Shown here in pieces: positions 1 through 9,198 of a DNA stretch of 64,000 bases. Numbering within the stretch: position 1 is the first letter of the stretch; each line of letters begins with the position of its first letter. A program made the position numbers and the translations under genes. Under the pieces are notes generated by a model. The model was not told where the DNA came from, did not search any database, and saw only the letters and a list, made by a program, of their open reading frames with translations. The stretch comes from Phalacrocorax aristotelis. Lineage: Eukaryota; Chordata; Aves; Suliformes; Phalacrocoracidae. The stretch lies in the NCBI RefSeq assembly GCF_949628215.1, contig NC_134284.1, forward strand, positions 4,261,350 through 4,325,349, in the 5' to 3' direction.

Positions 1-80
1 TGCTTGCCTCACTCATGTGAATAGTCCCACTGACTTCAATGGGCCCCGTGAATAAGGCAGCAAGATTTGGCCCGTAATGA
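1..80. repeat. fragment of an ancient sauropsid-type interspersed repeat
   Basis: The stretch has the pattern 'ACTCATGTGAATAGTCCCACT' split around 'GACTTCAATGGG', ending in 'AAGATTTGGCCC'. I recall this pattern as a widespread, partly self-complementary repeat of bird, turtle and crocodile genomes, in which ACTCATGTGAGTAGTCCC-like text flanks TTGACTTCAATGGG. It is diverged and truncated by the window edge. I cannot give a library name. It lies inside the last MEIS2 intron and has no coding content. Confidence 0.5.
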
Positions 81-723
81 TATAATAGGATTTTAAGATT
101 TGTTCTAGGAGAAAAACACGACATGTACTTTTAGGGCTAAACCTTTAAGGTACTGAGCAGCAGCATACCCCATTGACTTAACTGAGTGTTGAAAGCATTC
201 AGCATCTTTCAGAAGTTGCTTAGCACTTCAAAGATCAGGACTTTTGTTGGTATCTCCGTTTCGTTCTTTTATGCAGTTGGGTCCATTGATCTGTGCGTGG
301 AATTTGCATTGATACTGCTTAGGCAAAACCCAGACAGGATATAGCCTTTTACATTTTTAAAATACCAAAGAGAAGTGAATCAGATATTTATGCTCAATTG
401 ACAAGTCTTTACATATAGCCAGCGTCTTTTTAAAATTTATCATAGGAATTCACCCACTAGGTTTTTTTTTAAAGTACACTTACATTTTGTGATACTCGGT
501 TGTGCTCAATATTTAGTTCTGTTATGTGCATTATCCTGCTGAATGATCAAATTAAATGCAAACTAGAATTTGAATGTCTGCAAACATTGGCAAGAATCTG
601 CAGCTAATTTTAGATGGAAGATTTGCAGTGTCTGTTGTTTTTCCTGTTCATTTTAGATGGGTAAATTGTAAAAACGTTGAGGAATCTGACCTGCTTTTTT
701 TTTTTTTCCCCCTTTTTGTCTAG
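1..723 (+). other. MEIS2: 3' part of the last MEIS2 intron
   Basis: This AT-rich non-coding DNA precedes the MEIS2 terminal exon. It ends in a strong pyrimidine tract (about 694-719: a long T run, then C and T runs) and a consensus AG acceptor at 722-723. No other exon is recognised here. The alternatively spliced MEIS2 exons that precede the terminal exon in known isoforms must lie upstream of the window. Position 1-80 is an old repeat fragment, and a second possible relic ('AGCACTTCAAAGATCAGGAC') lies near 223-242. Confidence 0.85.
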
Positions 724-1010
724 GTTTGCAAGGCATGCCAGGGGACTACGTATCTCAGGGTGGTCCTATGGGTATGAGTATGGCACAGCCAAGTTACACT
801 CCTCCCCAGATGACCCCACACCCTACTCAATTAAGACATGGACCCCCAATCCATTCATATTTGCCAAGTCACCCCCATCACCCAGCCATGATGATGCACG
901 GAGGACCCCCTACCCACCCTGGAATGACCATGTCAGCACAGAGCCCCACAATGTTAAATTCTGTAGATCCCAGTGTTGGTGGACAGGTTATGGACATTCA
1001 TGCCCAATAG
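724..1010 (+). CDS. MEIS2: MEIS2 homeobox transcription factor, last coding exon (C-terminal 94 residues plus a split codon)
   Basis: MEIS2 is a TALE-class homeodomain transcription factor. It binds TGACAG-type sites with PBX and HOX partners in the nucleus and acts in limb, eye, heart, palate and neural development. The exon opens after an AG acceptor with GT, which completes a split glycine codon, then reads L-Q-G-M-PGDYVSQGGPMGMSMAQ and ends VMDIHAQ before TAG at 1008-1010. The Pro/His/Met-rich text (PSYTPPQMTPHPTQLRHG, MMMHGGPPTHPGMTMS) is the C-terminal activation region of the long MEIS2 isoforms. The paralogue MEIS1 has an equivalent tail, but AQPSYTPPQMTPHPTQ and SVDP...GGQVMDIHAQ match MEIS2 better. 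The homeodomain and the MEIS/PKNOX N-terminal domain are encoded upstream, outside the window. The reading frame is intact. Confidence 0.97.
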
Positions 1011-1013
1011 TAT

Positions 1014-1030
1014 AAGGGAACTCAAGGGAA
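1014..1030 (+). promoter_or_regulatory. MEIS2: two adjacent candidate miR-204/211 seed sites in the MEIS2 3' UTR
   Basis: AAGGGAA occurs at 1014-1020 and again at 1024-1030. Each pairs with nucleotides 2-7 of miR-204/211 with an A opposite nucleotide 1 (7mer-A1 type). miR-204 repression of Meis2 in eye development is established in fish, which makes the match more than a random 7-mer. Both sites sit within 20 nt of the stop codon, where ribosome clearance usually weakens miRNA sites, so function here is uncertain. Confidence 0.35.
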
Positions 1031-1098
1031 AAACAAAACAAAACAAAAAAAAACACAAAACAAACAAACAAAAAAAAAAAACAAAAAAAAACAAAAAC
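1029..1098 (+). repeat. A-rich low-complexity tract in the MEIS2 3' UTR
   Basis: About 70 nt almost entirely of A with scattered single C (AAAACAAAAC-type), beginning 18 nt after the stop codon. It would be transcribed as an internal oligo(A) tract. It can prime oligo-dT during cDNA synthesis and could bind poly(A)-binding protein. Confidence 0.9.
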
Positions 1099-2198
1099 TA
1101 TTTTAAGACTTTTGAACTTTGACCAGATGTTGACACTTAATACGAAATTCCAGACAGCTGTGATTATTTTTTACTTTTTGTCATTTTTCATCAACAACAG
1201 AGGACCAACGAAACAAGAACACAAATGTGAAATCATGGGCTCACTGAAACGAATATGTCCATGTACAGATCCTCTGGAAAAAAAAAAAGACTCCAAGAGT
1301 TATAACTACTGTAGTATAAACATAGGAACTAAGTTAACTTGTACATTTCTGTTGATCACTCCGTTACGTTGCCTCAAATAGTTTTAGAAGAAAAAAAATC
1401 CTTGTTTTCCACACTATGTGTGTTGTTCCCAAAAGAATGACTGTTTTGGTTCGGCAGTGAAGTCACTATCCATGAAAGACCTGTTTTGGCCAGTGAGAAA
1501 AGAACTACCCTGGAGATGAAGACGAAAAGTCTTGCTGGGTCTCTCATCACTCAGAAGACTGTTCCAAGAAGGCCTTGCCATTCCCTCGTTTTGTTCCTTC
1601 ATAAAATGTGTCCTTTAGTTTCAAACAGATCTTTATAGTTTGTGCTTCGTTAAGTCTCTCCCCATTCCTCCCCAATTTTTTTTTTTTTTTTTTTTTTGGA
1701 CTCTTCTTCAAAGAGCTTGCAGGTGAAGATTTAAAAGACAGACCAGACAGAGCAGGAGCTTCTTCCAGTAGTTCTGAGCCTTGGCTTTGGACAAAACAAA
1801 ACTAAAAGTTGGGCAGCTTTCCTCAATGAAAGAAGTTACTAACGGTCTTTGCACCAAACCTAGGACTTTATCATGAACTCAAAGCTTGGGAAAAAAAAAG
1901 CAAGAGAATACTGTAACAAACTTCGTACAGAGTTCGGTCTATTAATTGTTTCATGTTAGATATTCTATGTGTTTACCTCAATTGAAAAAAAAAAAAGAAT
2001 GTTTTTGCTAGTATCAGATCTGCTGTGGAATTGGTATTGTATGTCCATGAATTCTTCCTTTCTCAGCACGTGTTCCTCACTAGAAGAAAATGCTGTTACC
2101 TTTAAGCTTTGTCAAAATTTACATTAAAATACTTGTATGAGGACTGTGACGTTATGTTTTAAAAAGAAAAAAAAAGGTGTTAAGTCACAAAATGCGGT

Positions 2199-2204
2199 AA
2201 TAAA
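2199..2204 (+). terminator. MEIS2: MEIS2 poly(A) signal AATAAA
   Basis: A consensus AATAAA lies 1.19 kb after the stop codon, followed within 15-35 nt by a T/GT-rich stretch (TTTTTTGTTAGG, TTTTGTGTTTTT) that suits the downstream element. Cleavage would fall near 2218-2225. Confidence 0.7.
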
Positions 2205-2230
2205 TATTTCATTTTTGATTTTTTGTTAGG

Positions 2231-4130
2231 CTTTTGTGTTTTTAATCACGCTTAGGAGAGACTGAAGTTATCGGGAGAGATGTCTCAAATACATTTCTTA
2301 TCAGCATGAAGAAGAAAGGTTGGAAAAATCAGAAATAACCTTGTCGTCGGCATTAACAGAATAATTGGATGAAAGAACATCTGAGGTTATACATTTCTGC
2401 TGATTATCGATATTATGTTTATGCCAGATTAAACAAAATTTGAAACATTGTCTCACCAGCTTGCATTTCAGAGAGCTGTGTCTAATATCTGTATTATCTG
2501 CTAATAACATAGAAGCTGAGTTTGAGTTGTAAGGCCGTGGGCGCTAAGGTATGTGTATGTGCATCCGTGACCACCGCAGCCTGTAACTCCAGCTGCGTGG
2601 CTCAGAGGTGAAGAAGGCAGGGGTAGGTCCAGGAGTTTCAGGAGGAGAACAGCTTTGAGTTTAATGAGGGTTTTTACCTATGTGAGGATTGTGTAATCTA
2701 GCTTTCAAGACGGTTTTACCACTTTTCTTGTCTTCATTTGTTGAAAACAAAACAAATAAAAAAGACCATCAACTAATGAGGGAAAATGTTAATTTGACGT
2801 TTGGTATATGAATATATAACTAGGTGGTGCAGAATCATGGTTGAGGGTTTGGTTTTACTTCAACAAAAGCTTGTGGCATTCTGAAATGACGAAAGGAGAG
2901 TTTGAACTAGGGAGACGTCACAATTTTTAGAAACAGGCGCCTTTCGCTGCCCTCAGTGGCTCTGTGAAGTCAGTGAGAGCAGGATGGGGCCCAAAGAGCA
3001 GGGGAAAGCTCTGGCTTTATTCTGGGAGGAGGGGAGTGGGAAAGGGCTCGTAATTGCCCTGACTTTCTAGGTAACAAACGTTACCGGCTTCAACATCTGT
3101 AAATTTGTAACCCTTCTCCTCCTTCCTCCTCTTCCCCATTCCAACTGGCCGTGGTGTTATTAAAAACTTTGACTGACAACTTTTACCTTTGGAATGTGGA
3201 AAGAGGCTCAGCCTCGCCGTTAATGTTTAATTTCTGAGCTGAGTAAATGGACCCACGCTGCTGGCGACAGAAAGGAGGATGCCAGTAGAATGGGTGTGAG
3301 GATTTATTTTGCAATCAGGTCCTGCTTTGTGGGCATCTTTTTCAGGCATTCGTATGAAATTTAAAGGATGATAATTCCCCGCTTGGCTTTGATGCTCTCT
3401 GTCCTGGTTAAAATCACATCGACCCTTCGGTCGCGTAAGACGAGCACACCCGGGGTTCCCACTGCCAAATTCTCTGATTATTGTGGTTGCGGAAAATATG
3501 AAGGCAAGATAGTTTGCATCAGCGCTTTAAAAGGGAAGCGGTTTTTTTTTGTTGTTGTTGTTTTGTTTGGTTTTTGGTTTTTTTTAAAATCAGTACTTTA
3601 TTTCCTTGCAGATCTTTTCTTTTGCAATTTGAGGAGAAATGTCAGAAAACGCCCTTGCACTGGTAGAAGGACGGGGAAGAATTTATCCACAGTAGATTAT
3701 TGCTTCTTATAATGAACTAAATATTTGCATTGCTGTGCTGTCTTTTATTTTCTTTCTTTCTCTCCCCCCCGCCCCCCTTTTGGGCTGTGCTCCCCGTGAG
3801 ATGTGTTGCTGAAACCCAAGGTACAAAAATGCTCAGAGATCTCTCCATCTGAGATTTACTGTTTAACATGGAAGGTTCCGATTTTGGTATTTTTAAGAAC
3901 TGCTCAGCTGTCAAAAGCAACCAAAACGGGAATAATGTTTTGACAGCGGTATAGTGTTAAAGAAAATACTCTAGTCTGAATAAAAATTGCTTATGCTGTG
4001 GGAAACGAAGGGTAACAGAAGAAACACCTTTTGTTTACACACACACATGTTTATAATCCCAAATTTCCATTTCTCCGAGCGGGTCTGGGCTGGGAGTCGC
4101 AGTCACCACAAACGAGGGATTTTTCTTCCA
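2231..4130. other. non-coding flank downstream of MEIS2
   Basis: No exon or RNA gene is recognised. It contains an AATAAA at 2755-2760 that could serve as a distal MEIS2 poly(A) signal, a G/T-rich low-complexity tract at about 3541-3586, and a pyrimidine-rich run (CTTT and C runs) near 3745-3780. GC content rises towards the CpG-rich block that starts near 4.14 kb. Confidence 0.6.
3541..3586. repeat. G/T-rich low-complexity tract
   Basis: T9, then GTT repeats, then TTTGG/TTTTTGG text ending in a T run. It is one of several similar tracts in the window (see 16666, 35882, 38535, 41626, 43215). Confidence 0.85.
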
Positions 4131-4139
4131 GATTTTGCT

Positions 4140-4860
4140 GCCTTTCAGGCGAAGAGAGGAGGGACGCGCACCTCCGCCGGCGCGGCCGCCCCAGCCCTGC
4201 CCGCCGCGGCAGCGGGCACCGCCGGCCCGAAGAGGAGATGCCGGGGGGCCCGGGCGCTGCCCCCGTTCGCTCGTAGCCGCAGAGGGAGCGAGGGACAGAA
4301 AAATGCCCCAGACCAGGTTTGCGAGGGCCGGGGGCCGGGGAGGGAAGGGCTGCGGCGGAGGCTGAAGCCGGACCAGCTCTCCCGGCCGGGGCCGCCGGCG
4401 GGTTTTTCCCATCGCTCCGGCGGCTCCCGCGGCTTCCCGGGGGGGAGCGGGGGGCTCCGGCGGCGCCTCTGCGGGGCCCCGATCCGGAGGCACTGGCTCC
4501 GCTGCGCCCCAGGTGCGTGTGCGGGGGAGAAACCCCGCGGAGGCCGGAAAATGCCCGAACCTTCTCCCCACGCGCGGCCGCGTCCCCGCGCCGCGTGGAG
4601 GGGCAGGAGGGGGCTCCGCTGGGCGGGGGTGGGGGTGTGTGTGTGTTTGTCTGCCTGTCTGTCTGTCTCCGCCCTACAAGTCCCCCCTACCACATCCCGG
4701 GGTTCAGGCGAGAGGAAACGGGGCCGGCTTTTTAACTCTTCTGACGGCACTTCGGGGAAAACCAGCCCCGGTGGCGCCGGCGAGGGGAGCGCCCGACACC
4801 CGCCCGTGGGCTGCGAAGGACGGCGCGAGGTTAGAGGCGGGCGGGGGACAGGTTTGCGGG
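4140..4860. promoter_or_regulatory. CpG-rich block A (orphan CpG island candidate)
   Basis: By eye GC is very high and CG dinucleotides are frequent, unlike the AT-rich flanks. Long overlapping ORFs in several frames on both strands are expected here because stop codons are rare in GC-rich DNA, and none resembles a protein family. A short (GT)n followed by CTGT repeats lies at about 4637-4668. There is no TATA box or recognised first exon. It could be a promoter of an unannotated non-coding RNA, or a Polycomb-type developmental CpG island. Confidence 0.6.
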
Positions 4861-5150
4861 CAGGTTTTAATATTAATAGTTTTGGTGGCGAGAAAGAGAC
4901 GACAGAAGGGAGGGTGCTCCTCTGGGCAGAGTCTCTGCGACAGTGATGATGGATGACCCCGCAGAGCTAACCAACTCCTCCCCTCCATCCCCGCACGGTG
5001 GTCAAAGCTACTTTACTTGCAGCTTTAGGAATAAAATAAATAAACACCCTCGGCCCCTTCCTCGCATCGATTTATGGATCATTATGAATCAATTACTGCT
5101 CTCAATATTTTAGAACCCGCTTACATAAAAAAGGGGTCTGCGGCCAGGGA

Positions 5151-5181
5151 AAGAAAAAAAAAAACCAAACCAAAAACCTAA
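5151..5181. repeat. A-rich ACCAAACC low-complexity tract
   Basis: An A run followed by ACCAAACCAAAAACC text, the complement of the GGTTTG...T(n) tracts elsewhere in the window. Confidence 0.8.
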
Positions 5182-5309
5182 ACATTAATCTTTGCCTTAG
5201 TAAGAAATAGAGAATCTTCTTGTATAGTCCCGTGACCTAAAAAATCGCTGCTAATAATTCAGGTTTAACCATTTCCTAAGAGCCGCATTGCTGGGAAGGG
5301 GGTGGATAA

Positions 5310-5600
5310 TGTAGGTGCGCGTCTCCGAAAGCGACTGTCGAACTGGGGGGCCACAATGCGCGGGGGAGAGCGAGCGGCGCATCTGCGCGGTGCCTGCAAC
5401 ACCATTGCTTAACTCTGCCAGAGAAAGAAAAGAGAGAGGGAGAGAGAAAGAGAAGAGCGAGCCCCCCTGGCACCCCCTTCTACCCCCCGCCCCCCCGCCC
5501 CTGCCCAGAGCGCCCGGGCGGGGCGGCGGGAGGGAGCGGGCCGGGCGGCGGAGCGGGGCCCGGCTCGGCGGCTCCGTGCGACGGGAGGGAGGAGGGAGGC
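5310..5600. promoter_or_regulatory. CpG-rich block B with purine tract
   Basis: A GC-rich, CG-dense segment. The left part carries a GCGCATCTGCGC sequence near 5378-5389 that resembles, but does not match exactly, an NRF1 site. The middle is a GA-only tract. ORFs in this block are read in overlapping frames on both strands and look spurious. Confidence 0.5.
5419..5462 (+). repeat. GA-rich polypurine tract
   Basis: About 40 nt of almost pure G and A (GAGAAAG, AGAGAGAGGG, AGAGAAAGAGAAGAG) embedded in CpG block B. Such polypurine mirror-like tracts can form triplex (H-DNA) structures and can bind GAGA-type factors. Confidence 0.85.
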
Positions 5601-5639
5601 TTCGGCAGGGACAGAAAGTGTGTGAAGTTGGATTTCTCT

Positions 5640-6060
5640 GGCTTTCTCTGTATTCTCCCATTTGCAGCAGTGTTTGAGGATCTCAAGGTGTTTCTATGGC
5701 TACCTTGTGTATGTGGGAGGGTCATATGTGGGGTGCCCAAGAGAAAAGGCAGCTCTTGGGTGATCATTTATCAATGTCACCCACATAATGATTCTCTCTG
5801 CAGCCTTCTATTGATGAGGATAATTACATTAGCTCAGAGTGACTGATCAATGAAAAACCACCAAACAAAAACTTCTTTACTCTCCTATAATACCAAAAAC
5901 CGATACAGAAATAAGACAGAAAGGGAGGGTGGGATTTCCCTTTCCTTTCCCTTTAGCAACGATTTTTTTTAACGAACGAAGGAAAGTGAGGAAATTTTAT
6001 CCGATTAGTTTCCTTTTTAAAAGAGGCTACCATTTTATGAAAATGTTGCCTTAAAGCTCT
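5640..6060. promoter_or_regulatory. candidate conserved regulatory segment
   Basis: A balanced-composition, complex segment between CpG blocks B and C. Homeodomain-type words are dense: TGATCATTTATCAATG near 5761-5776, ATAATGATT, and ACTGATCAATG near 5841-5851. It has no coding character. The call is from texture and motif density only; no alignment was possible. Confidence 0.3.
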
Positions 6061-6639
6061 TGGCATCACTCTTTTGCCTGGTAAAGGCAAATCATTATTT
6101 CGGTTATGAACCACTGATGCTCCCGGGAATCCCGAATCCTTCGCTTTTACACTCGTGTTTTGTTACCGGGGGTGGGGGCGAAGGGGGAGAGGGGGGGAAG
6201 AGTACGAGAGTTCGGAGCTGCGGAGGGAGAAAGGGAAGGCAAATAACTTTTCTTTCGCAACAGCAACTGTCTCTCTGTCAGGTTTTCTTTGTTTTTATCA
6301 CTTCATAAAGTGGCTCTATTAAAGATGGAATGTGCCCCCCCTGCGACGCTGCCTGCCGGTGAAAGTTTGCAATTAAATTACGGGTTAGTTCTTTCCAGAG
6401 TTAAAAATCAATGTTTTCTCAATTAAAGAGAATTTTAATGCTTTTACTTGGGAGTTGTTAAGGGACGCCGTAAATTTTATTGTAATGCCTCTAAGCTCCG
6501 AAGCTCTGCCAGCGGACAGGTTGATATTCATGTTGTTTTGGGGGAAGAGGTTGTTGCCGGTTTTGTTCTCTCTCTAAAGGGCCTTCTTCAGAAAACTCAA
6601 TCATTTTGAATAACTGCAAGACAAACTGATGCAAAGGGG

Positions 6640-7000
6640 GCGGGGGAGTCAAGGCGGTTCTCCTGCCTGCCCTCGCCGCTCCGTGCTGCCGAGCGGCTCC
6701 CCTCGCTGGGGCAGCTCCGGCTGCCTCCTTCCCTTCCCCCGGGGCGCAAGGGAGGGTGCGCGCCCGGTTTTTACGGAGGAACGGAGAAGGGCTTCCATTT
6801 AGGGAGGCACGTGTTTCGAAAAAAAAAAAGTCCCTCTCCCCTCTCAGGAAGCTCTGAGCGGGGCTCAGCGGCGGGGTGCGGGTGGGCTGCCCGCGGGATG
6901 CGCTGCCCGCGGAGGATGCCGGGCTGGGCTGCGCTGGGTACCGCGGCCGGGGGCGAGCGAGCTGCCCGCCCCAGCGCCGCACACCGTGCGGGGCTGCTCA
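6640..7000. promoter_or_regulatory. CpG-rich block C
   Basis: A GC-rich, CG-dense segment with no recognised exon. Multi-frame ORFs on both strands are compositional shadows. It could be an orphan CpG island in the MEIS2 3' domain. Confidence 0.55.
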
Positions 7001-7185
7001 AGAGACCTTTCTTTAAGCAGAGGAAGCGCTAATAAAGGAGTATGTCCGGTCCTGGTGGAGACCCGACATTTCTGTAAGCACCTATTTACAGAGATGGCCA
7101 CGAGTTAATACTGGGACGTAAATGGAAGCCTGAACAGGGCCGACAGAGGCTTTTTTGGGGGTTGGTTGTTTGCTTTTGGTTGGTT

Positions 7186-7203
7186 CCCCCCCCCCCCCCC
7201 CCC
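7186..7203 (+). repeat. poly(C) tract, 18 nt
   Basis: Eighteen consecutive C, preceded by a T/G-rich low-complexity stretch from about 7151. It is a G-quadruplex candidate on the minus strand and a likely length-polymorphic or sequencing-error-prone site. Confidence 0.95.
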
Positions 7204-7359
7204 AAGAATATTTTGCCTCTACAGGCTACGGCCAAGTAAAATCCCCATTAGGAGGCTGATCCTGAACCCATTTACACGGGGTTAATTCCTGAAGCCGCAG
7301 GAGACTTAGTCCCCGGGCCGGTGGATCAGAAATAGGCCCCTATCGCCTGGTTCTGTCCG

Positions 7360-7450
7360 AAGCATGTTTAAAAGTCCTTCAGTTAGCTCCATGAAGAACC
7401 AGTGCAAACTCCTTGATTAAAGCGACTGTCAGATTCTTCGAGATTAGGAG
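7360..7450. promoter_or_regulatory. candidate TALE/HOX composite regulatory segment
   Basis: TGATTAA at 7414-7420 (PBX-HOX-like) is followed five bases later by CTGTCA at 7426-7431, the complement of the MEIS/PREP core TGACAG. The surrounding sequence is complex and non-repetitive. This is motif evidence only. Confidence 0.3.
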
Positions 7451-7554
7451 AGAGAAAACTCAGAGTCGGATGTATTTATTATTTATGCGATAGTCCACTG
7501 TGAACAGTTGGGAGGGGAGGATTAGAGAGTGCGCTTGAAAGAGAGAGGGAGCAG

Positions 7555-7720
7555 GCGGGCGAGAGATGTAACACGCTCCGCGGCTTGGACCAGGCTGCTC
7601 CCTTCCTTCCCCCCGGAGCTCCCCGGGCCGCCGCCCAGCTGCGCCCCCGAAACCGGGGGTCACCGGCTCCTCCTCCGCGCCCCCGCGCCCCGCGTCCCTT
7701 CGGGAGCCACCCGACACGAG
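7555..7720. promoter_or_regulatory. CpG-rich block D (small)
   Basis: A short GC-rich, CG-containing segment without a recognised gene. It is probably too short for strict CpG-island thresholds on its own. Confidence 0.45.
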
Positions 7721-8269
7721 TAATCCCATCTCTCCCTCAAGTTTTATATTGTTCTGCCCGAGGCCGTGCGTGGCACTGATGGCAGCTAGTCCTTGGGAAA
7801 AGAAAAAAAAATAAAAAGGGGGGTGGAGGGGTGGGGGCGAAGCGTTCCACTCTCAGGCTTGTGCCTGTGTTTAGAAATGCAGGGCAAGGGCGGGAGACAA
7901 AGCCACCATCTAGTTCTCACCGAGCAGGTTTACTTTAGGAGCTCACTTCGGCGGCGGGGGCCATCGCAGCCCTTGCATTGGGCCAGGCGGCCGGGAGCCT
8001 GCTTTCAAAAATTTTTTTTTAATTTTTTTTTTTTTCCCCTGCAGCTGCGGCCTCCCAATTCGGAAACATTTTCAAATCTATGAGCCTTGAATGGACAAAT
8101 ACTGGCTATTAATATGGGACATGGACGAGTGGCAAAAAAACTGATGGAAACTGTGCGGTGCTTTGGAAGAAACTAACGATGTGCTTCGGCTCTTGCCATT
8201 ACAGGGAAGGAGAGGGGGGGAACCCCCTTCTGATTAATAACTAGCAGGGTAATGTTGAGGGCTTTTTCT

Positions 8270-8470
8270 GCCCGATTGCCTTTTTGAATTAGAGCCGATT
8301 TCTTCACACTTCAGTAGGGCCTGTCTCTTTTAAAATGACTGACAGATTTGTTTCTCCTTTTTTCTCTCCCTGAGACTTAATGATGTAAATTTTCTAATTA
8401 GTTAAATCACGTTGCTTAAAGGCCTTAATATTTACCGGGCAAGGAACGATCGTCGCGTTCGGATCTCTCG
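8270..8470. promoter_or_regulatory. candidate conserved regulatory segment with MEIS-type site
   Basis: An AT-rich but complex sequence containing TGACAG at 8340-8345 (preceded by TGAC), TTCTAATTAGTTAAATCACG (TAAT-type homeodomain words), and AGGCCTTAATATTTACC. It lies between CpG blocks D and E and has no coding character. Confidence 0.3.
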
Positions 8471-8504
8471 AAATAACCGGCGAAATAACATTAGGCTTTT
8501 TAAA

Positions 8505-8555
8505 GGGGGGTGGGGGGGGTGGGGTGGGGGGAAGAGTGGAGGGAGGGGCGGGCTG
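8505..8555 (+). repeat. G-rich tract with G-quadruplex potential
   Basis: A run of G blocks (G6, G8, G4, G6, then GGAGGGAGGGGCGGG) separated by single T or short purine gaps. It satisfies the simple four-G-run quadruplex rule several times on the plus strand. Confidence 0.8.
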
Positions 8556-8629
8556 GGCAAATATCACGTAAAATGAGAGCTAAAGTTCAGCCCGGAGCTT
8601 CTTCCCCCCTCCCCCGCGCCCCCGAACCC

Positions 8630-8890
8630 GCTTTTATTTTTCAATCAGCTAAGATTTAATTAGGAGCCCCCAGGCCGGACGATCTGATATTTTCTCATTA
8701 GTTTCCCATCAGTAATCTCGAGTGTTAGATTGGCTTAAAGGTTGTCAACATTTGACCAATTTTATTTAAGGCAAAGAAATCACGCGTTATAGCTCCGGGA
8801 CGCGAGATCTGAAAATAAATCCTGCCCGGATCAGCGGAACTAACAGGCGAAAAAAATGTTGACAATTCATCGTTGTATTTAATAAGTTGC
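8630..8890. promoter_or_regulatory. candidate conserved regulatory segment with inverted 10-mer
   Basis: Homeodomain-type words are dense (TTTAATTAGG, CTCATTAG, CAATCAGC). TTGTCAACAT at 8742-8751 recurs as its exact reverse complement at 8856-8865, and the same 10-mer appears again at 10884-10893. It has no coding character and sits immediately left of CpG block E. Confidence 0.35.
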
Positions 8891-9062
8891 CTAATGTATA
8901 GTACACAGGCGCACACGCGCGGGGAGCGGCACGGGGACACCCGTGCGGCGCGGATCGTGCGCGGGGCGCTCGGCGCCCGGTAACGCGCACACCTGGACGG
9001 GGGACGTGATGCGGGGCTCGTGTGCGGGGGTGCGGGGGTGGTGCGGGGGGGAGGGTGTGGGG

Positions 9063-9088
9063 GTGTGTGTGTGTGTGTGTGTGTGTGT
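9063..9088 (+). repeat. (GT)13 microsatellite
   Basis: Thirteen uninterrupted GT dinucleotides inside CpG block E, just after a G-rich GGTG-type stretch. It is likely polymorphic. Confidence 0.95.
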
Positions 9089-9152
9089 ACATACGCGTGT
9101 CCGTGGGCGGGCGCCCGGCGCGGCGGCGCGAGCTCCCAGGCGCAACGTCGGA

Positions 9153-9166
9153 GCGCCCCCTGCTGG
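9153..9166 (-). promoter_or_regulatory. CTCF binding site (core CCAGCAGGGGGCGC)
   Basis: The plus strand reads GCGCCCCCTGCTGG. Its complement matches the vertebrate CTCF core consensus (CCASYAGRKGGCRS) at every position. It lies in a CpG-rich block between two convergent genes, 33 bp left of the minisatellite. The motif is oriented on the minus strand, which matters for loop direction in cohesin-extrusion models. The core contains a CpG, so binding could be methylation-sensitive. Occupancy cannot be told from sequence. Confidence 0.65.
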
Positions 9167-9198
9167 CCGCGCCCGGCGCCGCCGTGGGGCAGCCCCCG

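Larger units (their letters stand above)
1011..2225 (+). other. MEIS2: MEIS2 3' untranslated region
   Basis: This runs from the MEIS2 stop codon to just past the AATAAA at 2199-2204. It includes an A-rich tract at 1029-1098, a 22-T run at 1676-1697, two adjacent AAGGGAA words just after the stop codon, and a TGTTTAC word overlapping TACCTCA at 1970-1980 (seed-type matches to miR-30 and let-7). ATTAAA at 2123-2128 could be a weaker, earlier poly(A) signal, and AATAAA at 2755-2760 a later one, so the end is not certain. ORFs within it (for example 1112-1381) have no recognisable protein character. Confidence 0.8.

Noticed and set aside
677-1015. 112-codon frame overlapping the MEIS2 exon
   Set aside because: Out-of-frame shadow of the real exon; it starts inside the intron pyrimidine tract.
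2941-2965. CGCTGCCCTCAGTGGC as a second CTCF site
   Set aside because: It is one base short and has mismatches in the CTCF core, unlike the full match at 9153-9166.
3987-4946. 319-codon open frame on the plus strand
   Set aside because: Compositional ORF in CpG block A; overlapping open frames on both strands and no recognisable domain.
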